Part shown: in pieces, positions 21,901-35,300 of the stretch | Layout: the number at the start of each line of letters is the position of its first letter | How positions within the stretch are numbered: position 1 is the first letter of the stretch | Assembly (NCBI GenBank): GCA_037576195.1 | Contig: CM075104.1 | Location: forward strand, 15,454,211 to 15,518,210 | Length of the DNA stretch: 64,000 bases | Direction of reading: 5' to 3' | Origin: Phytoseiulus persimilis | Taxonomy: Eukaryota; Arthropoda; Arachnida; Mesostigmata; Phytoseiidae | Translations under genes and position numbers: made by a program | Notes under the pieces: generated by a model | Databases searched by the model: none | Told to the model about the DNA's origin: nothing | Seen by the model: the letters and a program-made list of their open reading frames with translations, nothing else

Positions 21901-24900
21901 GTTATCTGCCGAGGAGCTTGAACTTTGCCTCGATTGCAACAGCAGCCTCCGAGTTTATTTGGCTTCCCAGCCGGCTTTTACGACCGTCGCGCCATTGAGA
22001 TATTTCCTCTGCCTTGTGTTCGTCAAAACTCGGTCGGTCTCTGTCGGCGCGTAGAGAACCATGATTCAACTGATGACACGGGACGGTGTGATGTTCTCAT
22101 GGTTACTTGAGTCCGGCTCATATTGAAATCCGCTCGTTTCCAGCAAACGAGTACTCTAAGATGAGCGGACACCTCGTCGGAGGTTGAGAAAATAGGGCAT
22201 GCTCTTCTATTGCAGATGATGGGGACGCGTATTTGCTCAGATATAGTCTCTTTGAGATCCCGTGTTCGAGCACTACTGCAGAGATGCGGATGGAAGAAAT
22301 TCGTCCCTCGCTCCGCAGCCGTTGGAAGCAAAGGTTCAACACTCTTGGGACCTCTTTCATAAAATGACCACCCGTTAGCCGCGATCTCGGTGGATATTTC
22401 CTCAGAAATGCTGCTGAGAGAAGAATCGGTTGACCGAATCGAAGTTTCGGCTCACGCCTGGAGGGAGTCCGTGATGTGCGCCGAGAAACTGCTGAGAATA
22501 TTCACTTTGGCGGCTTTGCGTCGATCGGGCCCGAGATAATAAGACGGTCGAGTTGTCGAAAACCACCTCAAACTTTTGTGTTTGTGATTCCGATGCCTCC
22601 CGACCCGCAGTTGACGCGGTGTCGTCATCGTCGTCCCCTTCGTCGACGAGACCGCAAGGTGGACGGACATCAGCGCTGTCATCCGCAGCTGCCTCGGTGA
22701 CGGGCAGATGGCAACTTGTCACATTTCATTACACTCACATGGAATCAAATCACATCGCTCGTCGTACCCGTCGACTGCCTGCCTGCCGGGCCAGCGAGCG
22801 GGCGAAAGAACGAGGCAACGTCCGCGCCCCGTTTTCCTGCCCTTCAAGGCGTATCGCTTGCATCTCATTATGGTGCTACCAGGCGGGGGCGGGCGCGCGG
22901 GAAACAGACAGCAGCCGTGCGTGTTCGGAACTCCTCTATTATGCCTTTCGTCGTCGCCTTTCTCACTCTTGCGCCGGCCGCCTCTCGGAGCAGTTTTTCC
23001 ACTGGCCATGGCGGGATTCGCTCGGAAACACAGTGTCCAAATCCCTCGTCGAGAGTCGGACCGCCATAAAAACTTCTCTGAAGCGATTTAGTGTCGCGAA
23101 CCGGGAGGAGGTGCCGATGCTCGTTTCGCCAACAACTCAGTGATCTCCCTCGCCTCCCCATCTTATCGTCATTGTCATCGGATCACATCGCTTGTCCTCA
23201 TCAAAAAGTCATCCATTCCGCGGCGGCTGCTGCAGGTGTCGACGATATGGATTTCGCTGCTGATCCTCGTACCAGCTGGCCGTGTTAACAACGGATGCGG
23301 CTTAAATGTCTGGAATCCGCTCTTGGCACCGTCATGCCATGGAGACTATTTGGTAACGTCGGCTCGCTCGTTATCGTCGGGTGGAGGCAATACCAACCAC
23401 CTAGCGGCGGCCGGTTATGGCGACCGGCGATCGCTGCTCTCAACACTTTCTCCTATTTTCCTCCCGACGACCAGCGCAATACCCTGCAGCTGGACCCGCT
23501 CGACTTCACCCACGCTGGCTCGTTCGCCCGCCCGCCTGATCGGTGGAAGCTTCAAGGCAGTAAAATGCCCAGTGGCTTCCAGCCGATTACCTGTCAGCAG
23601 CTGCAAGAAGCCGCGCTCATCTAGTTCCGCGCTAAACTAGCGCGCTCGCTCACAAGCTGACCAGATCGGCGGGTCTTATAAATGTATCACCGACAAGTAT
23701 TCGACACGCTCCACGCACGGGTCCCCGGTTTATTGCGACGGTCGCCAACCGCCGGTTAACCTGTTTACTATTTCCACGAACTGATGTCGTGCCCGATGAG
23801 CGTTGTTGCTCCCCCGGCAGAATCCATACCGCGCTCTGCGATCTGTTTGATCTCCCCGTGACACGAGCATTCCTCAGTTTCGTCGGAGTTTTCGGGTTTC
23901 GTCCGACCCGCTCGCGACGAATCCTCAGGGAAGGGACTTTGCGCGGACGAGAGACAATGTTCAGACGACGAGTTCGGCTCGATTCCACTAGAACGAGTGG
24001 AGCATCCGCCGGAGGAGCAGTGGCTCTTGAGTAGAAGCTGCTTGCCGGGCCAAGAGAGCGAACGGGCGAACGAACAGGCGGGTGGGTAAGCGAGCGAGCG
24101 AGCGGGCGTGTTGATCATGCTGAAGGAATTCGTGGTATGCCCACTGCTGCTCTCGTCTGCTCCAGCAGCGGCGGGAACTCGGGGAAGACTAACGGAGGAA
24201 TTCATTCAGATGTTCCCTTCGTCCGCGTTTCCCATCCGTCATAGCCTTGTTAGCTCACGGACTGACAGACAGACAGACAGACTGGCTGAACGACCCGACA
24301 GGCTGGCTGCGAGCTCGAATGTCACCCACACCAGAACTTCCGAGCCTGACCTGCTGCACAGGGTGGACATGTGAGCCGGGAGTCCTGTTCTGAAATTGAT
24401 ACCATGCCAATCGTGTCCGAGCGGTGCATGAATATCTCTAAATCGGAGCAGGTTAAACTATCTCCGGTAGCGCACTCCCGGGAACAGATATTCGCTCCGC
24501 CAACCCACCACGACGGGATCGTGTGGGACAACAAGTCAAGCCGCTTCAAGAAAGCTCAGATGAATTCATTTTATCGTTACGAACTGCGTCCGTTCATTGA
24601 TGATGGACATAAAGCTCGTACAGAGACCCGTTCACTCAGCCAGACCCATATTCATGGGCTGAGCGTCAATTCACACCTCGATCCCACTGCGTTTCCCATA
24701 ACTTGTGAGCCGCAGGAGGTCGTAGGGAAGCAGCCATCTACTTGTAGGGCTCTGCTCGAGAGTGAGCTTTCGACACAGTCTCACAAGGTAGCTCAAATCA
24801 CAGTATGCAATGCTTCCAATGAATTACACAGCCGCGACCAAAGCTCTACAGCTTTGATTCAAGAGGCTGGCGTCTCTTGGAGATGGGTTTCGCTGGAGGA

Positions 24901-27900
24901 GATCGCGGGACGAGGCGATCTCCGAGCTCCGTGTTCCTCAAGCCCACGTATCGCGCCCATACTGCGAACGCGAGAGATACTCTCGGCAGAGGGCGACAGT
25001 CCAGAACTGCGATTCCGACCGATCAAGGCCAGATCGATGGGTCAGATCGGGCATCCATCGTGACCAAGTATCGAGGAGCGATATCGATCTCGCGACTAAT
25101 CTGGGCCATTATCCAATTCTCATCAGCAGGCGGTCTCCTCGCGCTCGGCCCGTGGGGAGGAGGGCGATGTGATGATTTCATTAAACTTCCACGATCCGCT
25201 CAGGCACCCATCGGGACACCTACGCCTGCCTGCCACCAAGCTCAGCGGGGATCCCTCTTTGCTCATTTGGACTGTTGCTTCCAGACGTGGGTCGTGCTTC
25301 GTGTAGGATGTCGTTCTGGGAGCCCCGCTGCCGCCTCCGCGGCTGCTGTTGATGAAATCAGAGCCGGAACCGGCAAACAGTCCTCCCAGTCCCAGGGTTT
25401 CGGGGCGAGTGCAGAGCGAACATAATGCTCACGAGCAACAGTTGCAATGTCATCGAGAAACTGCCGAGCAACAAGTTTCCTCTCGGCTCGGGAAGAAGGC
25501 GTGGGCAGGCGACATTCCGTCCGAGTGACCAATGTGCACGAATCAGCACCGGGCTCGCTCTACCTGTGCGAGCGACTAGCCGACTCGGTGCTCATCAAGA
25601 CGCCAACTCTCTCTCTCTCCTCTTCTTCTTCTTCCGGCTACTGGGCCGGATTCGTTGGTCGCCGGCGGAAGAAGAAACAGGAGCAGCGCTGGCGGCGGCT
25701 TGCAGCAGCAGCACACAGCTCTACTGAAGCACTCCTGAGCGCCTGACTAAGCCTATATGCTAAGCGGGGCGTAAGCCAGCTGTTGCCGTCGCCAAGTGGC
25801 AAGCATCCAGTCAGCCGGCAGGCTGGCTGGCTGGCAGCCAGCAGTCAGTCAAGCAACCAGCGATCCCGTCCCGGTCGGCCAAGAAATAGGAGGGAACCAG
25901 CGGCAGTGGAACTGGCTGGGGGTTATTGGGCGCAGGTAGATTCGGATCTAGTTCGCTCGGAGAGAGACCATCTTTCGCGCGCTGCCGGAGCCCGCACACG
26001 TTCACTTCCATCTACGCCAGTTAATACCGACGGCAGTCGCCTGCGGAAATTGCGAACAGCGGGTCCGCCCGCTCAAGCCGGCGGGAAGGGCGCCCAATTT
26101 CAATATGGCGGATCGCTTCTTTTTAGTTAAGCCGGAATCGCGCGGAAAACCAATCTAACACCTCAGGATCCATGGGAGACCTCGGCGAGAAACAGTTCGA
26201 GGATGCCGACTCCGCGCGCCGCTCAGCACGACGCCGACTACGAGCGTTCCTGATACTCATTCTGTCAACACTAGGTAAGGCGGTGGAGGGAGAGTCGACG
26301 GCTGATCGGATCGGTCTCATAGATTGATGGAATCGAGAGGGTGTAGTCCGGCGTTTGTTGCTTTCCGACACCTACAGGAGAGCGAGCAACTAACCTGGAT
26401 GTTCTGGCAGATTAATATGAGCGATACGATGTCAAGAGAGCGTGTTACCAAGACAGTGATCGATTGAGCCAGCCAGCCCATGGCCGACTCTCTAGTCGTC
26501 GTTCCGCGAGCTCCATTTGTTTAAGGATTATAGTCAAGGAGGTCCAAGGCTTCGTAAAGAGTCTGCCCGCCTGCGTGTGTGGGTGACGCCGCGGGGGAAC
26601 GCTCGGTCGTAAATTGGAGGATTAAAAAGCGCCGCACTGCAACAAATACCGAGACTCGCGAAGCCTGACAACTCGCGAGTCAAGCTCTGGGCTCGACTTG
26701 CGTGAATACGCGCCGGAAACGAATCAAGTCGGCTGCTCTCGGTCGCGTCGCCTCCCGACGAAGTCCTCTCCTCTTCGCAGAAACTACCCGCAGAATCCCG
26801 GAAGCGTTCGGCTACAGCGAAAAGCGAAGACGACTGACAGAAACGGAGGGAAAGGAAAACCGATCCCGGAGCTCTGATAGGTCGTAATAAACGAGGCCTG
26901 GTCGCCCTCCTAGTTCTGGGTTTCATTCACATCCGCCCGTGTTTTCTTTCATTCAATCCACACCTGCAGGACGAGTTTCAGCCAATGACCAAGAATTCGT
27001 CGTCGTCGACTGTCACTCAGGATAGCAAGGAGACGCAAGAGATTGTTTGGAGTCATTCGTCACGCGGCGAGCACCTGCGTTCGGTCGCAAGCGATTCTCG
27101 TCGCTCGCAAAAAGGCCAATCCTTAAAAGAATGGCGGGGAAAATTGAAATGCGGCTCGACCGCCTGGCCGCTTGCTCGGCTCCGCGCCCTCGTCCTTTGT
27201 TGCTGGCATGCCAGTCTATCTTCCTGCAACAATGGGCGTGACTTCGAAATCTATCCGACTACATTGCTTGGGAATAAAGCTTTCCAAAACGATTTTATGA
27301 GCCCGAGCAGGTTTTCGCACTGGAATCGAACTTTGCTCCTGAGCAACCAGTGTTCTTGATCGAGGTAGAACATAATTCATGTGACCATGGCTCATGATCG
27401 ATTGGGAATCGTAAGGGAATTCGTTGGTCGATCCTGTGGTTCCAGGAGTCAATACCGAATAGGAGTAGACTGTCATCGACTTGCGCCAAGTTTTCTGACT
27501 CGGTCCGATCCGAAAAAAAGGCTTCTTGCACCGAAATCAATCCGACTTCGTCGCCGTCTTCGAACTTCATGTCGGAATGAAGCGAACAGCACGCCTCAAT
27601 CGCGGTGCGTTGAATATGCGGTTTTTCAGCTCAGCGGCAATGACTCTCGTGATTCAGGTGTCGAAAAAAATTCATGCACTTTCGCTCCCCGATCTTCCGG
27701 CCCGACGGAATTCACTTTCTATCACAGAAACCATCAAGTTTTCGAGAACGTATCCCGTCACATAGAGTCAAGGTCTCGGCTTTAGTCCAGGATCAGTCCG
27801 AATACTCAATCGACATTGTCTCGGTCGGACACTACGGGGCTCCAAAACGACCGGGCGGAGGGTCCGATCATCCGATGCACGAAGTAGGATCGCATCGTCC

Positions 27901-30900
27901 GCACGTCTTGGAATGCGCGGGGAGTTTCAGAATGGAAACAAGGGCTTGATGAGGTCACTCAGATCGTCGGTTTCCTGCCGTCCGGAAAAAGAGGCTCTCG
28001 TTCGTCTATTCTTCGTTTCTAACTGCATTCTTTCCCGCCCATTGGATCTGCTGCAAAGACTCCCCGACGAGAAGACACCGAGCAGCGACACGTGACCATC
28101 AATATAATTCTTCATGTTCTGTGGAGCAGCGCTACCCTTCGAACTCTCTCCGGGACCTATGTGAGAAAGGGGGACTGGAACCCGGGAAATGGAAAACGAC
28201 TTGAGCAGGGCAACGTTTACCGCGATCATCGTGATCGGTAATCGTCGCTGTACGCGGGAGAAAACCCCGTGAGCGGTCAGACGCCGTGAAGAACTTCTGC
28301 GTTTGGGGAGTTATTAGCATTTAATATTGGATGAATGGACGGGCGCGTGTCGCTGATCGCCCGCGGTTTAAACTTTCCTGAGTCGAGCACACAGCTTCTC
28401 GTCGGATCAGGTGATGATTCGAGCATGCGCGCTTCATGAAGTCGTCTCCATCCCAGTTCTCAACGCTCATCGATGCTCGCCTCCATCATGAGTATGAAGC
28501 CGGAGGAGCCTCTCGCAGATGTTGGAAGTATCACGGAAGCTGCTTGTATCATTCCGAAAGGGGGACAGGGGGGGGGGGGGAGGCGATACGGAGATTGCGG
28601 TTATGACAACAACGTCGAAGTCCATGTGAAAGGCCGATGAAGGACTCCCTGTTCCCGAGGGTCAGTGAGCGCCCTCTCGAGCCCCCTTTTCCGAGAAGAA
28701 AAAACTGAAAGCGATGAGCTCTCCTTTCATTCTCAGCCCGCGATTATATGGGTCAACTACGCTCTCGAGACGATGCGGCCATGGGAGTCGCGGTGGCATC
28801 GGTTCCTTCATTCTGTGCGAAGCCCACGAGTATTACATGAATGGCCGCCTCGCATGCAGATGAGACTCTCGGAGCTCCTCTCGTTGCTGCATTGTTGCGT
28901 GAGGACCCGGAGCTCATCGATATGATTCTCGGCGACAGCGACTGCCGACGACGATGACTGCTCGCTGTCGACTCGGAGCTCGGATCGCCTCAAGGAAGAC
29001 ATGCCTAATCCACTCCTACTGCAGTAGGAGTGGATGGAGTCCGAGTAAAGAACGGGCACGAGCCACAAGCTAGCAACAGTATCGACGAAGGTAATTTCCG
29101 TGGGAATCCCGTAGGGTAAATAAGGATTGACCTGAAGGTGCCCCGCGGGGACAAATGGGTGCCGCAGCGCCCTGCTAATCTCGGCCGGTGCTGGCCATCT
29201 CGCCTTTATTGGATGAGCCGCCGCACAAGCGTCCGGAAGATCGGCTGAAATTTTCGCTCGCAGCGTTCCGAGCGCGGCTTTCGTTCTCGCGGACGATCCC
29301 TCCCTCCTGTTTGTCGGGCGCGGTGGGCTGGTCTTCTCGCTTTTCCACTCGAATGCTCTTCAAAGCGGCGGTTCTCTCGACGCCCCGGATGGAGCTCATA
29401 TCGGCGGGTAGAACTTCCCCGCCCGCCCGCCTCAAAGAGAGATTTTCCCCGATGCGGAGACACGCGGCTCAGAGCTGGATTCCGGATTCCGGAAGATGGC
29501 GGTCTGTCTCGAAGCACCCCTGGATTTCGACTCGCCTCCCAGGTCGGCTCCTCTATCCCGCCCGGATACTGCCACAGAGCTGCTTTGCACCAAGTTGGCT
29601 CTCTTCGTTCTATTTCATACCTTCCCTCTCACGGCCTGTTTGTCCCGTGGAGGTTAACTGAGCGTGAACCAGAGGGGACATTCGAAGGGGTGACTGATTT
29701 GTCATCCGAGCAGAGATCTCGCTCCGAGCGAGAAACAAGAGGGGTCTCAAGCCCATCGTCCCCCGATCTAGGGTGAGCTCGTGGTGCGTCTTTATTCGGT
29801 CTCGATAGACAGATAGATAGATGGATAGTTGGCGGGCTCGCGTCGAGCGCTCGGCTAAATCGGCTCCAGAGAGTTTCCAGGAGCGCCGGGTTCTTGGAAA
29901 CCGGAAAACGTCCCTCGAAACTCGGCGACCAAGAAGGGAGCCCGGGGGCAACAGGACGGAGGGGAGGCTGTGGGAGGGGGTCGCGCAAGGGCGCAGGGGA
30001 CGCGATATATCACCGCAATGGCAGGAACAAATTTTCATTTCGGGATGCAGTGCGAAAAATGACGAACGAACCACGGAGAAATCGACGGAGTGTAAAATAT
30101 GCTCTCAGATAGCGTTCCGCTCGCCGACAGCGGACGCGATTCCTTTCGTCGGAGTAGCTTTCGCCTCATTGGAGCAGGATTCGGAGCTGGGTTCCGGAGC
30201 TCTTGTTGCTGGCGGCTTTGTTTATGAACTGCGTGGCCATTAAAATTCAGCAAGTCGCTTTTTCGACAGCTTGCCACTCGCGGGGAGTCGTAACCGAACG
30301 CCGTTAGTTGGTCTACTCCGCGGCGATCGAGCTGCACGCTCTGTTCGCGAACTCGAAGGCGCTGCTTGCGTACTCACCGATCGTAGTCGTTTTTACAGAA
30401 TATTCGCCGATCGCGAGAGTAGCACGACGTTGCTAGGTGCTGATGGCAGACGGAGCAGATGAGACAGGACTCATGCCACGAGCTTTCCCGGACTTTCATG
30501 ATGTAGCGGTCGACGATGGGCCGTTCGCAGCCGGCGCAAACCTCCAGCCGCGAGCCGGTGTCCGACGGATTCTGAAGATTCAAGATGCCTGCAAGGGACC
30601 GTTGTTTAGGAGGACGGGATCTTTCCCTTCGACGACTCCTTTTCGAGCGACGAAGCTATTGGCGTAGGAGTCGAGCGGCAGCGAAAAGGGCCACACCAAA
30701 CTAAACACTCCCGCTATTTTGCTAGCTCAGAAACGCCTCGGGCCAAAACCCCAGTTCAACCTCGCCGTTCGTAGACCACCGACAGTAGACCACATTTCGG
30801 TCAGAGGGATCTTCCGGTAAAACATCCGGCTGTCACTTGATTGATGGCTCGACACTGGAACAACTTCAAGTGTCTTCGAGGAAAGTTTCTTGCATCCGAT

Positions 30901-32321
30901 ACGTTCAGCCTCTCGGCGCTCGAACGCTGAAAGGCTCGGCGGTCACGGCAGTTTTATTCATTCGCGAAGAAGCCTTAAGAGTCGAAACCTCTCAAGCGGT
31001 TCGAGCTCGAACTCTGCTCCAGTAGAAAGCCACCGAAGTCTCTGCCGAAGGTAGTTTCGGAGAAAGCCCGTCTGGGACGCGAGATCAAAACTCCTGAATG
31101 AACAGTTCACGACCGAGCTCGGACCTGGAGGCCGGCGCTGGAGTGTGATGTTGTGGAAGCTCTTGTCAGAACGACGGCTCGGGAATCCTCGTTTTTATTC
31201 GCGATGTTTGCTCACTGCTCCAAGCTCCGAGTAATGGAACATTCAAGTGGGTCGACTCTGCGAAAAGCCGCCTGTTGTCCTCACGCTCCCGTTCCCCCAG
31301 TTGCTCTCATCGGTTTGCGGCCGCTGCCGCCGCCGCCACCGGCGATACTCGCGTACTTGCATGCGTTATCCCGTGCGCGATGACAGAAGACAATAGATCG
31401 AGAGACAGTACAGCATTCCGGCGGCCCAACCCCAGCGGCAGCGTCGGGGGAGAAGACACACTCGACGTAGGATTGTGCCCGGCTCATGGGAAGAAGGGAA
31501 AGGACACGGGCGGAGTCAGGAGAATCGATCGCTTTTCTCTCCCGAGGGAGAAAACGCGCTACGCCCAGCCGGGCGCTGCGAGGACGTCTGCACGAAAAGA
31601 CGGATCTGCTTTCAACCGGCCTCTCTTCTCGAGGAGAACACCTCGTTGCCGTCGCATGCAACAACGACGAAGACAATGATGAGATCGCTCCATGATCGGT
31701 CTTCTGCACTTGTAACAGAATTGCAAGCTCTCCGCTGCTGAGCTAGTCCGGAGCCCGCATAGCGCGGAGCACAATATTCCTCCTTCCGGGAAAATGTGGC
31801 CTAGGCATCCCGCAAGGATCCGTCCTTCCTCCTCCCGCAGGGACCTTTTCCCTCAGTTGCACCTTCCCGCGAGGTTCTCGCACAGTCTGTGATGCAGATC
31901 TCGGGATCCGAGCATTGCTCGCCTGAGGGATCCACCGTCGGCCCCGAAGAGTCTGGGAAGCATGGAGGCCGTCCTCGGAGTAAATGTTCAAACGATGGCG
32001 TGGAAAGTCAGCGACCGGGATCGAATTCGAAACCTCCCGCTCGAGACAGCGCCGGTGTGGCGAATCTTCGAGGTATTTCTTCTCGTTTGATCGAGAATGA
32101 GAATATCTCCGCGAACTGACACACGAATGAGTGCTCGGCGTTTCCGAGCGAAGCCAGGCCCTCGCGACAGTCGTTCCGACCCACTTCGGAGACCTACCGT
32201 GGGGATTGTTGTCATCGCTGATGAATTCAGCACTTCCGCCTGTAGCCACGTCTTCTTCCTCGTCATCGTGCTCTTCATCTTCGTCCCCGTCCGCGCCTCG
32301 GGACCATTGGAGGTTTGTCAT
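15938..32321 (-). CDS. Lmx1: LIM-homeodomain transcription factor Lmx1 (LMX1A/B orthologue), 5 exons, 492 residues
   Basis: Nuclear DNA-binding transcription factor; vertebrate LMX1A/B specify dorsal limb and dopaminergic and hindbrain neurons (family knowledge). Exons: 32198-32321, 30378-30588, 17407-17621, 16545-17313, 15938-16097; every phase matches. Exon 1 encodes an acidic N-terminus ([15 protein letters not shown]). Exon 2 carries LIM1 (residues about 59-110, [16 protein letters not shown]) and exon 3 LIM2 (about 118-173, [18 protein letters not shown], the Lmx1-type sequence). Exon 4 carries a glycine-rich linker and the homeodomain (about 251-315, [15 protein letters not shown], recognition helix [17 protein letters not shown]), followed by a glutamine run. 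The in-frame stop at 16541 lies just inside an intron: the donor GGG|GTAAGA joins in phase to exon 5, which contains [14 protein letters not shown], the conserved C-terminal signature of LMX1 proteins. Start: the only ATG joined in phase to LIM1. Confidence 0.95.
20552..20604. repeat. GC-rich CCGC/CCTG tetranucleotide tract in Lmx1 intron 2
   Basis: Runs of CCGC units, interrupted by TGCC units, fill about 50 bases on the plus strand. It is a simple repeat with some interruptions and is likely to vary in length between individuals. Confidence 0.85.
24058..24109. repeat. GCGA/GGGC tetranucleotide tract in Lmx1 intron 2
   Basis: Imperfect four-base units (GCGA, ACGG, GGCG) repeat across about 50 bases, including four consecutive GCGA-type units near the 3' end. 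Confidence 0.7.
24262..24294. repeat. CAGA tetranucleotide tract in Lmx1 intron 2
   Basis: Consecutive ACAG units flanked by CTGA and CTGG variants. It belongs to the same class of four-base tracts as the others in this intron. Confidence 0.8.
25607..25635. repeat. CT and CTT pyrimidine tract in Lmx1 intron 2
   Basis: A CT dinucleotide run changes into CTT trinucleotides, giving about 29 pyrimidines in a row on the plus strand. Confidence 0.8.
25820..25840. repeat. GGCT tetranucleotide tract in Lmx1 intron 2
   Basis: Four to five GGCT units followed by the near-reverse-complementary GCCAGC, so the tract also has some inverted symmetry. Confidence 0.7.
28568..28580. repeat. 13-base guanine run in Lmx1 intron 2
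   Basis: A homopolymer of G on the plus strand, preceded by GGGGACA. It could form unusual structure and is prone to sequencing length error. Confidence 0.9.
29008..29035. repeat. Perfect 28-bp palindrome in Lmx1 intron 2
   Basis: The left half ATCCACTCCTACTG is followed directly, with no spacer, by its exact reverse complement CAGTAGGAGTGGAT. Bases 29007 and 29036 no longer pair. Such a site could bind a dimeric protein or extrude as a hairpin; neither is shown. Confidence 0.95.
29803..29828. repeat. GATA tetranucleotide tract in Lmx1 intron 2
   Basis: GATA units interrupted by GACA and GGAT cover about 26 bases, about 0.55 kb from the LIM1 exon. Confidence 0.8.
30589..32197. other. Intron 1 of Lmx1 (1.6 kb)
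   Basis: Lies between the acidic first exon (donor CACG|GTAGGT) and the LIM1 exon (acceptor TTGCAG|GC). Open frames inside it have no recognisable domain. Nothing else was identified. Confidence 0.75.
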
Positions 32322-35300
32322 ATTCGTCTCGCCTACGCTAAACCTGGAAGGACAATTCGAATTTCATCAGGTTAGAAGCTCCCGGTTCTCTACAGTACAC
32401 TTCGACTCGGGGAATGGCGAGTTTGAATGCTCGCGGACGTCGAGCGTCAGAGCATCGGTTGAAGAATCGCTGTTTCGAGATCTCGAGCCCTCCTGTCCGA
32501 GAACGTTGCCGAATGAGCGGTAACTCGAGAATTGAAACGCGATACGTTAATATGGTTTGATGAACTCCCTACCATCGAGAAAACCAAAGCCAGAACGAAG
32601 CTAACCACGGATAAATGTGCTTCTGGCTTGATAGGTACAAAGGTTTGCAGTAGTCGGAGCATTTCGAACGTATGTTTCGCGTAAAACAACAACGAAAGAA
32701 GCGAGTCAAAGAGATCAGAGTCGCAAACTCGTTCCCCCTGTTCGGTGGGATCATGTACTACGTCTCTCAGCGTTCCCAAAGTTGAGTTTCTTCCTCTGAG
32801 AACAGAAATCGAGTTGCCGTCTTTCAAGACCGTTGTCGTTAGAGTCGAGGTCGCCTGCGGATGGCGATCGTGAGCTTCCGAAGCAAATAACCTCCAGCGC
32901 GTTCAAGGACCACCAAGACGGGCGACCTCCGGCAGTGAGTGGTTGGCGCCGTGGAAAATTCTCAACGAGAACGCCATGTGACGCTCCCCGATCTCCAACT
33001 GAGAGTTGTGAGGGAGAGCGAGTCAGTCACGGAAACGGTACGCTTTCCCGGAAAACATATCGTTGCTGAGATGCAACGCGGACCTCGTTCAAAACCATTT
33101 TGAACGGCTCGGGCACTCAGGCCCCGAATCAGGATTCAAGTTCGAGCAGCCCGGAGCTTGAAACGAACATTGAGGTACTCGACGTTCATTCTCCAAAGAC
33201 TCGGACAACTTGGCGAGCGACGTCCGGCACTCAGCTTCCCTTACTCTGACTGATCGTAGGTTTCAGGAGTATCAGCTCAATTCGCGCCAAGGAGATCGGA
33301 GAGCCAGCTGCTCGGGATCATAGCTCTCAGGAGGAGTTTGTGTTTCGGTGCGTTCCGGAATTTCACATCTGAGTTCGGGCTTCCTGCTGACCTCGCGAGC
33401 GGGAGGGCGGCGTCTTGTGGCTCCACTGATTCAAGATCAGGAAGCTCCAGCAGTAGAGTCGCAACGTCCTCGAGCTTTTGGCAAGTGGGTCTGAAGAGCG
33501 TGAATTGGAACCCGTCAACTCACGACTCGTTCGCAAGGTGCTTCGTCATGGCGCCGTTACAGAGCTTCGGCAGAAGACGGCGCCGGTAAGAACTAAACTT
33601 CGTGGATGCGCGAAGCAACGATGGAACGCTCACACTCGAAAGTGAATCGGCTCACAACACGGAGGTGTTCTCCGGTGTCCGGAAACCGAAACCTTACTTG
33701 GACCGCTTTCAACGCGCGAATCGCCGGTGGACGAAGTGAGATGGTTTCCGCGAGGGAGATCATTCCATCCAGACGAAACGAAATCTCATTCGAAGCTCCT
33801 CTCCGTCCACACCGGATGCCGGTGTTCGAACCCGACCATCGTTCTGTCGATCATACCGTCCATCGGCGTTTCCCTACAGCGTATAAGTGACTCCATCGAG
33901 TGATGGATGAATGCGGGATGGCGGGATTCTCGTGCGGGACCGAATCGAAGCCCCAGCTGTTCGGAACGATCGCGCGCACCGGCTACACTGCCCATAAAGC
34001 GCAGTCTCTGAGTGAAACGGTTGTTTTTCTACCAACTGTGTTTTGCACATTCCTACAGACCGAGTCGATCGCAACGTGCGCCGTCGCTGAACAGATTGAA
34101 AGACGTCGCCCGATCGGGATCGCCCGCCGGAAAGCCGACGCGGTACAACACGTTCGTCTCACTGGCGGGAAGGGAGCCCATGTAGATAGAGCTCGGAGTT
34201 TGGAACTTGCCGAGCGGGGGCTCGGGTGTTTCCTCTTCCCGGGGGCCTCGAACCTCACGATCACCTGTGACAGGAACTTACCTCCCTCAGAGATGTTCTG
34301 CTCCCATCCCAGACAGCACGACACTCAAACTCAGTGGCAACTTGAAGCGCGGCTTGTCGCGCACCTCGTATCTTCACGGGTATCTGTCGTGCACACACTC
34401 GGACTGCACTTTGCAGGCGCCTCCTCCGAAGGCGGAGCGCTCTCCGACCACGCCTCGTGTGAGTTTTTTTATGCCTAAGAGAGCGTCGTCGCGGCAGTCG
34501 TTGCCGTGGTGGTCGTCGTCATCCCACTCGGGAAGACCTTAGGGAGAACGTGGAGAGGCGCTGCCGAAATACGAAGAGAGGAACAGCCACCCTGCTGCTA
34601 GGTGGCTTCCCTTCCTCCCTCCTCCTGACTGACAGCCCGCGGGGCGAAGCTGCTAACAACGATCTAGCAACTGGTGGGGACGTTCATCCGATGTATCGTT
34701 TCGCCCGTCTTTCCCGAGACCAGGGTCAAATGCTCATGAGAAGTTATTCGATCTTTTCCTCGGTTCGCTCTCCTTCAAACGTCCCCGCCGAAGCTCACGG
34801 CCCTCGGAAGGCGCATCTTCAGGAACGTCCGTCGTCAGGCATTGCCACCGACAAGCAAGCCAAGTGGTCAGAGCGTCACATCGGATACCGCGGCTGGTTC
34901 CCGTTCCCTTCGGACTCTCGGTTCGCGGTCGCGGAAGGGAAGCTTGAGGTGGTGTCGAACTTCCTGAAAATATAACTATGGATCAATCGACAACGGCTCG
35001 AGTCGCCGGACCATTCAAGATAATTTTTCTGCTCGGCTCGTGCCGCTCAAATCTGCGAAGCTCCCATCCTCCGCTGAGGAGTACAGTAACCTCGGTTATG
35101 CGTTCAGCACGAGGAAAACAGGAAGCGCGTCGAAGTGCGGTGATAACTCGACAAACGAATTGTTCCTGTGTTTCGAAGAACGATTGAACTCTCTGGCAGA
35201 TCAGGGTCTCTCCCAGTGCACACTTGGAGGAAGACTCCGGTTTCGGTTCGGTATGCTCTGGGTGGATCTCGGATTCTCAGCGTGGATAAGTAGGAACTAC

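Larger units (their letters stand above)
17622..30377. other. 12.8-kb intron of Lmx1 between the LIM1 and LIM2 exons
   Basis: By far the longest intron in the window. It includes a GC-rich stretch around 20.0-20.65 kb, several short tandem repeats (listed separately) and a perfect 28-bp palindrome. Long open frames such as 19639-20412 and 24371-25063 on the plus strand have biased, low-complexity translations and no domains. Long introns in developmental transcription factor genes usually carry enhancers, which I infer here but cannot show. Confidence 0.7.
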
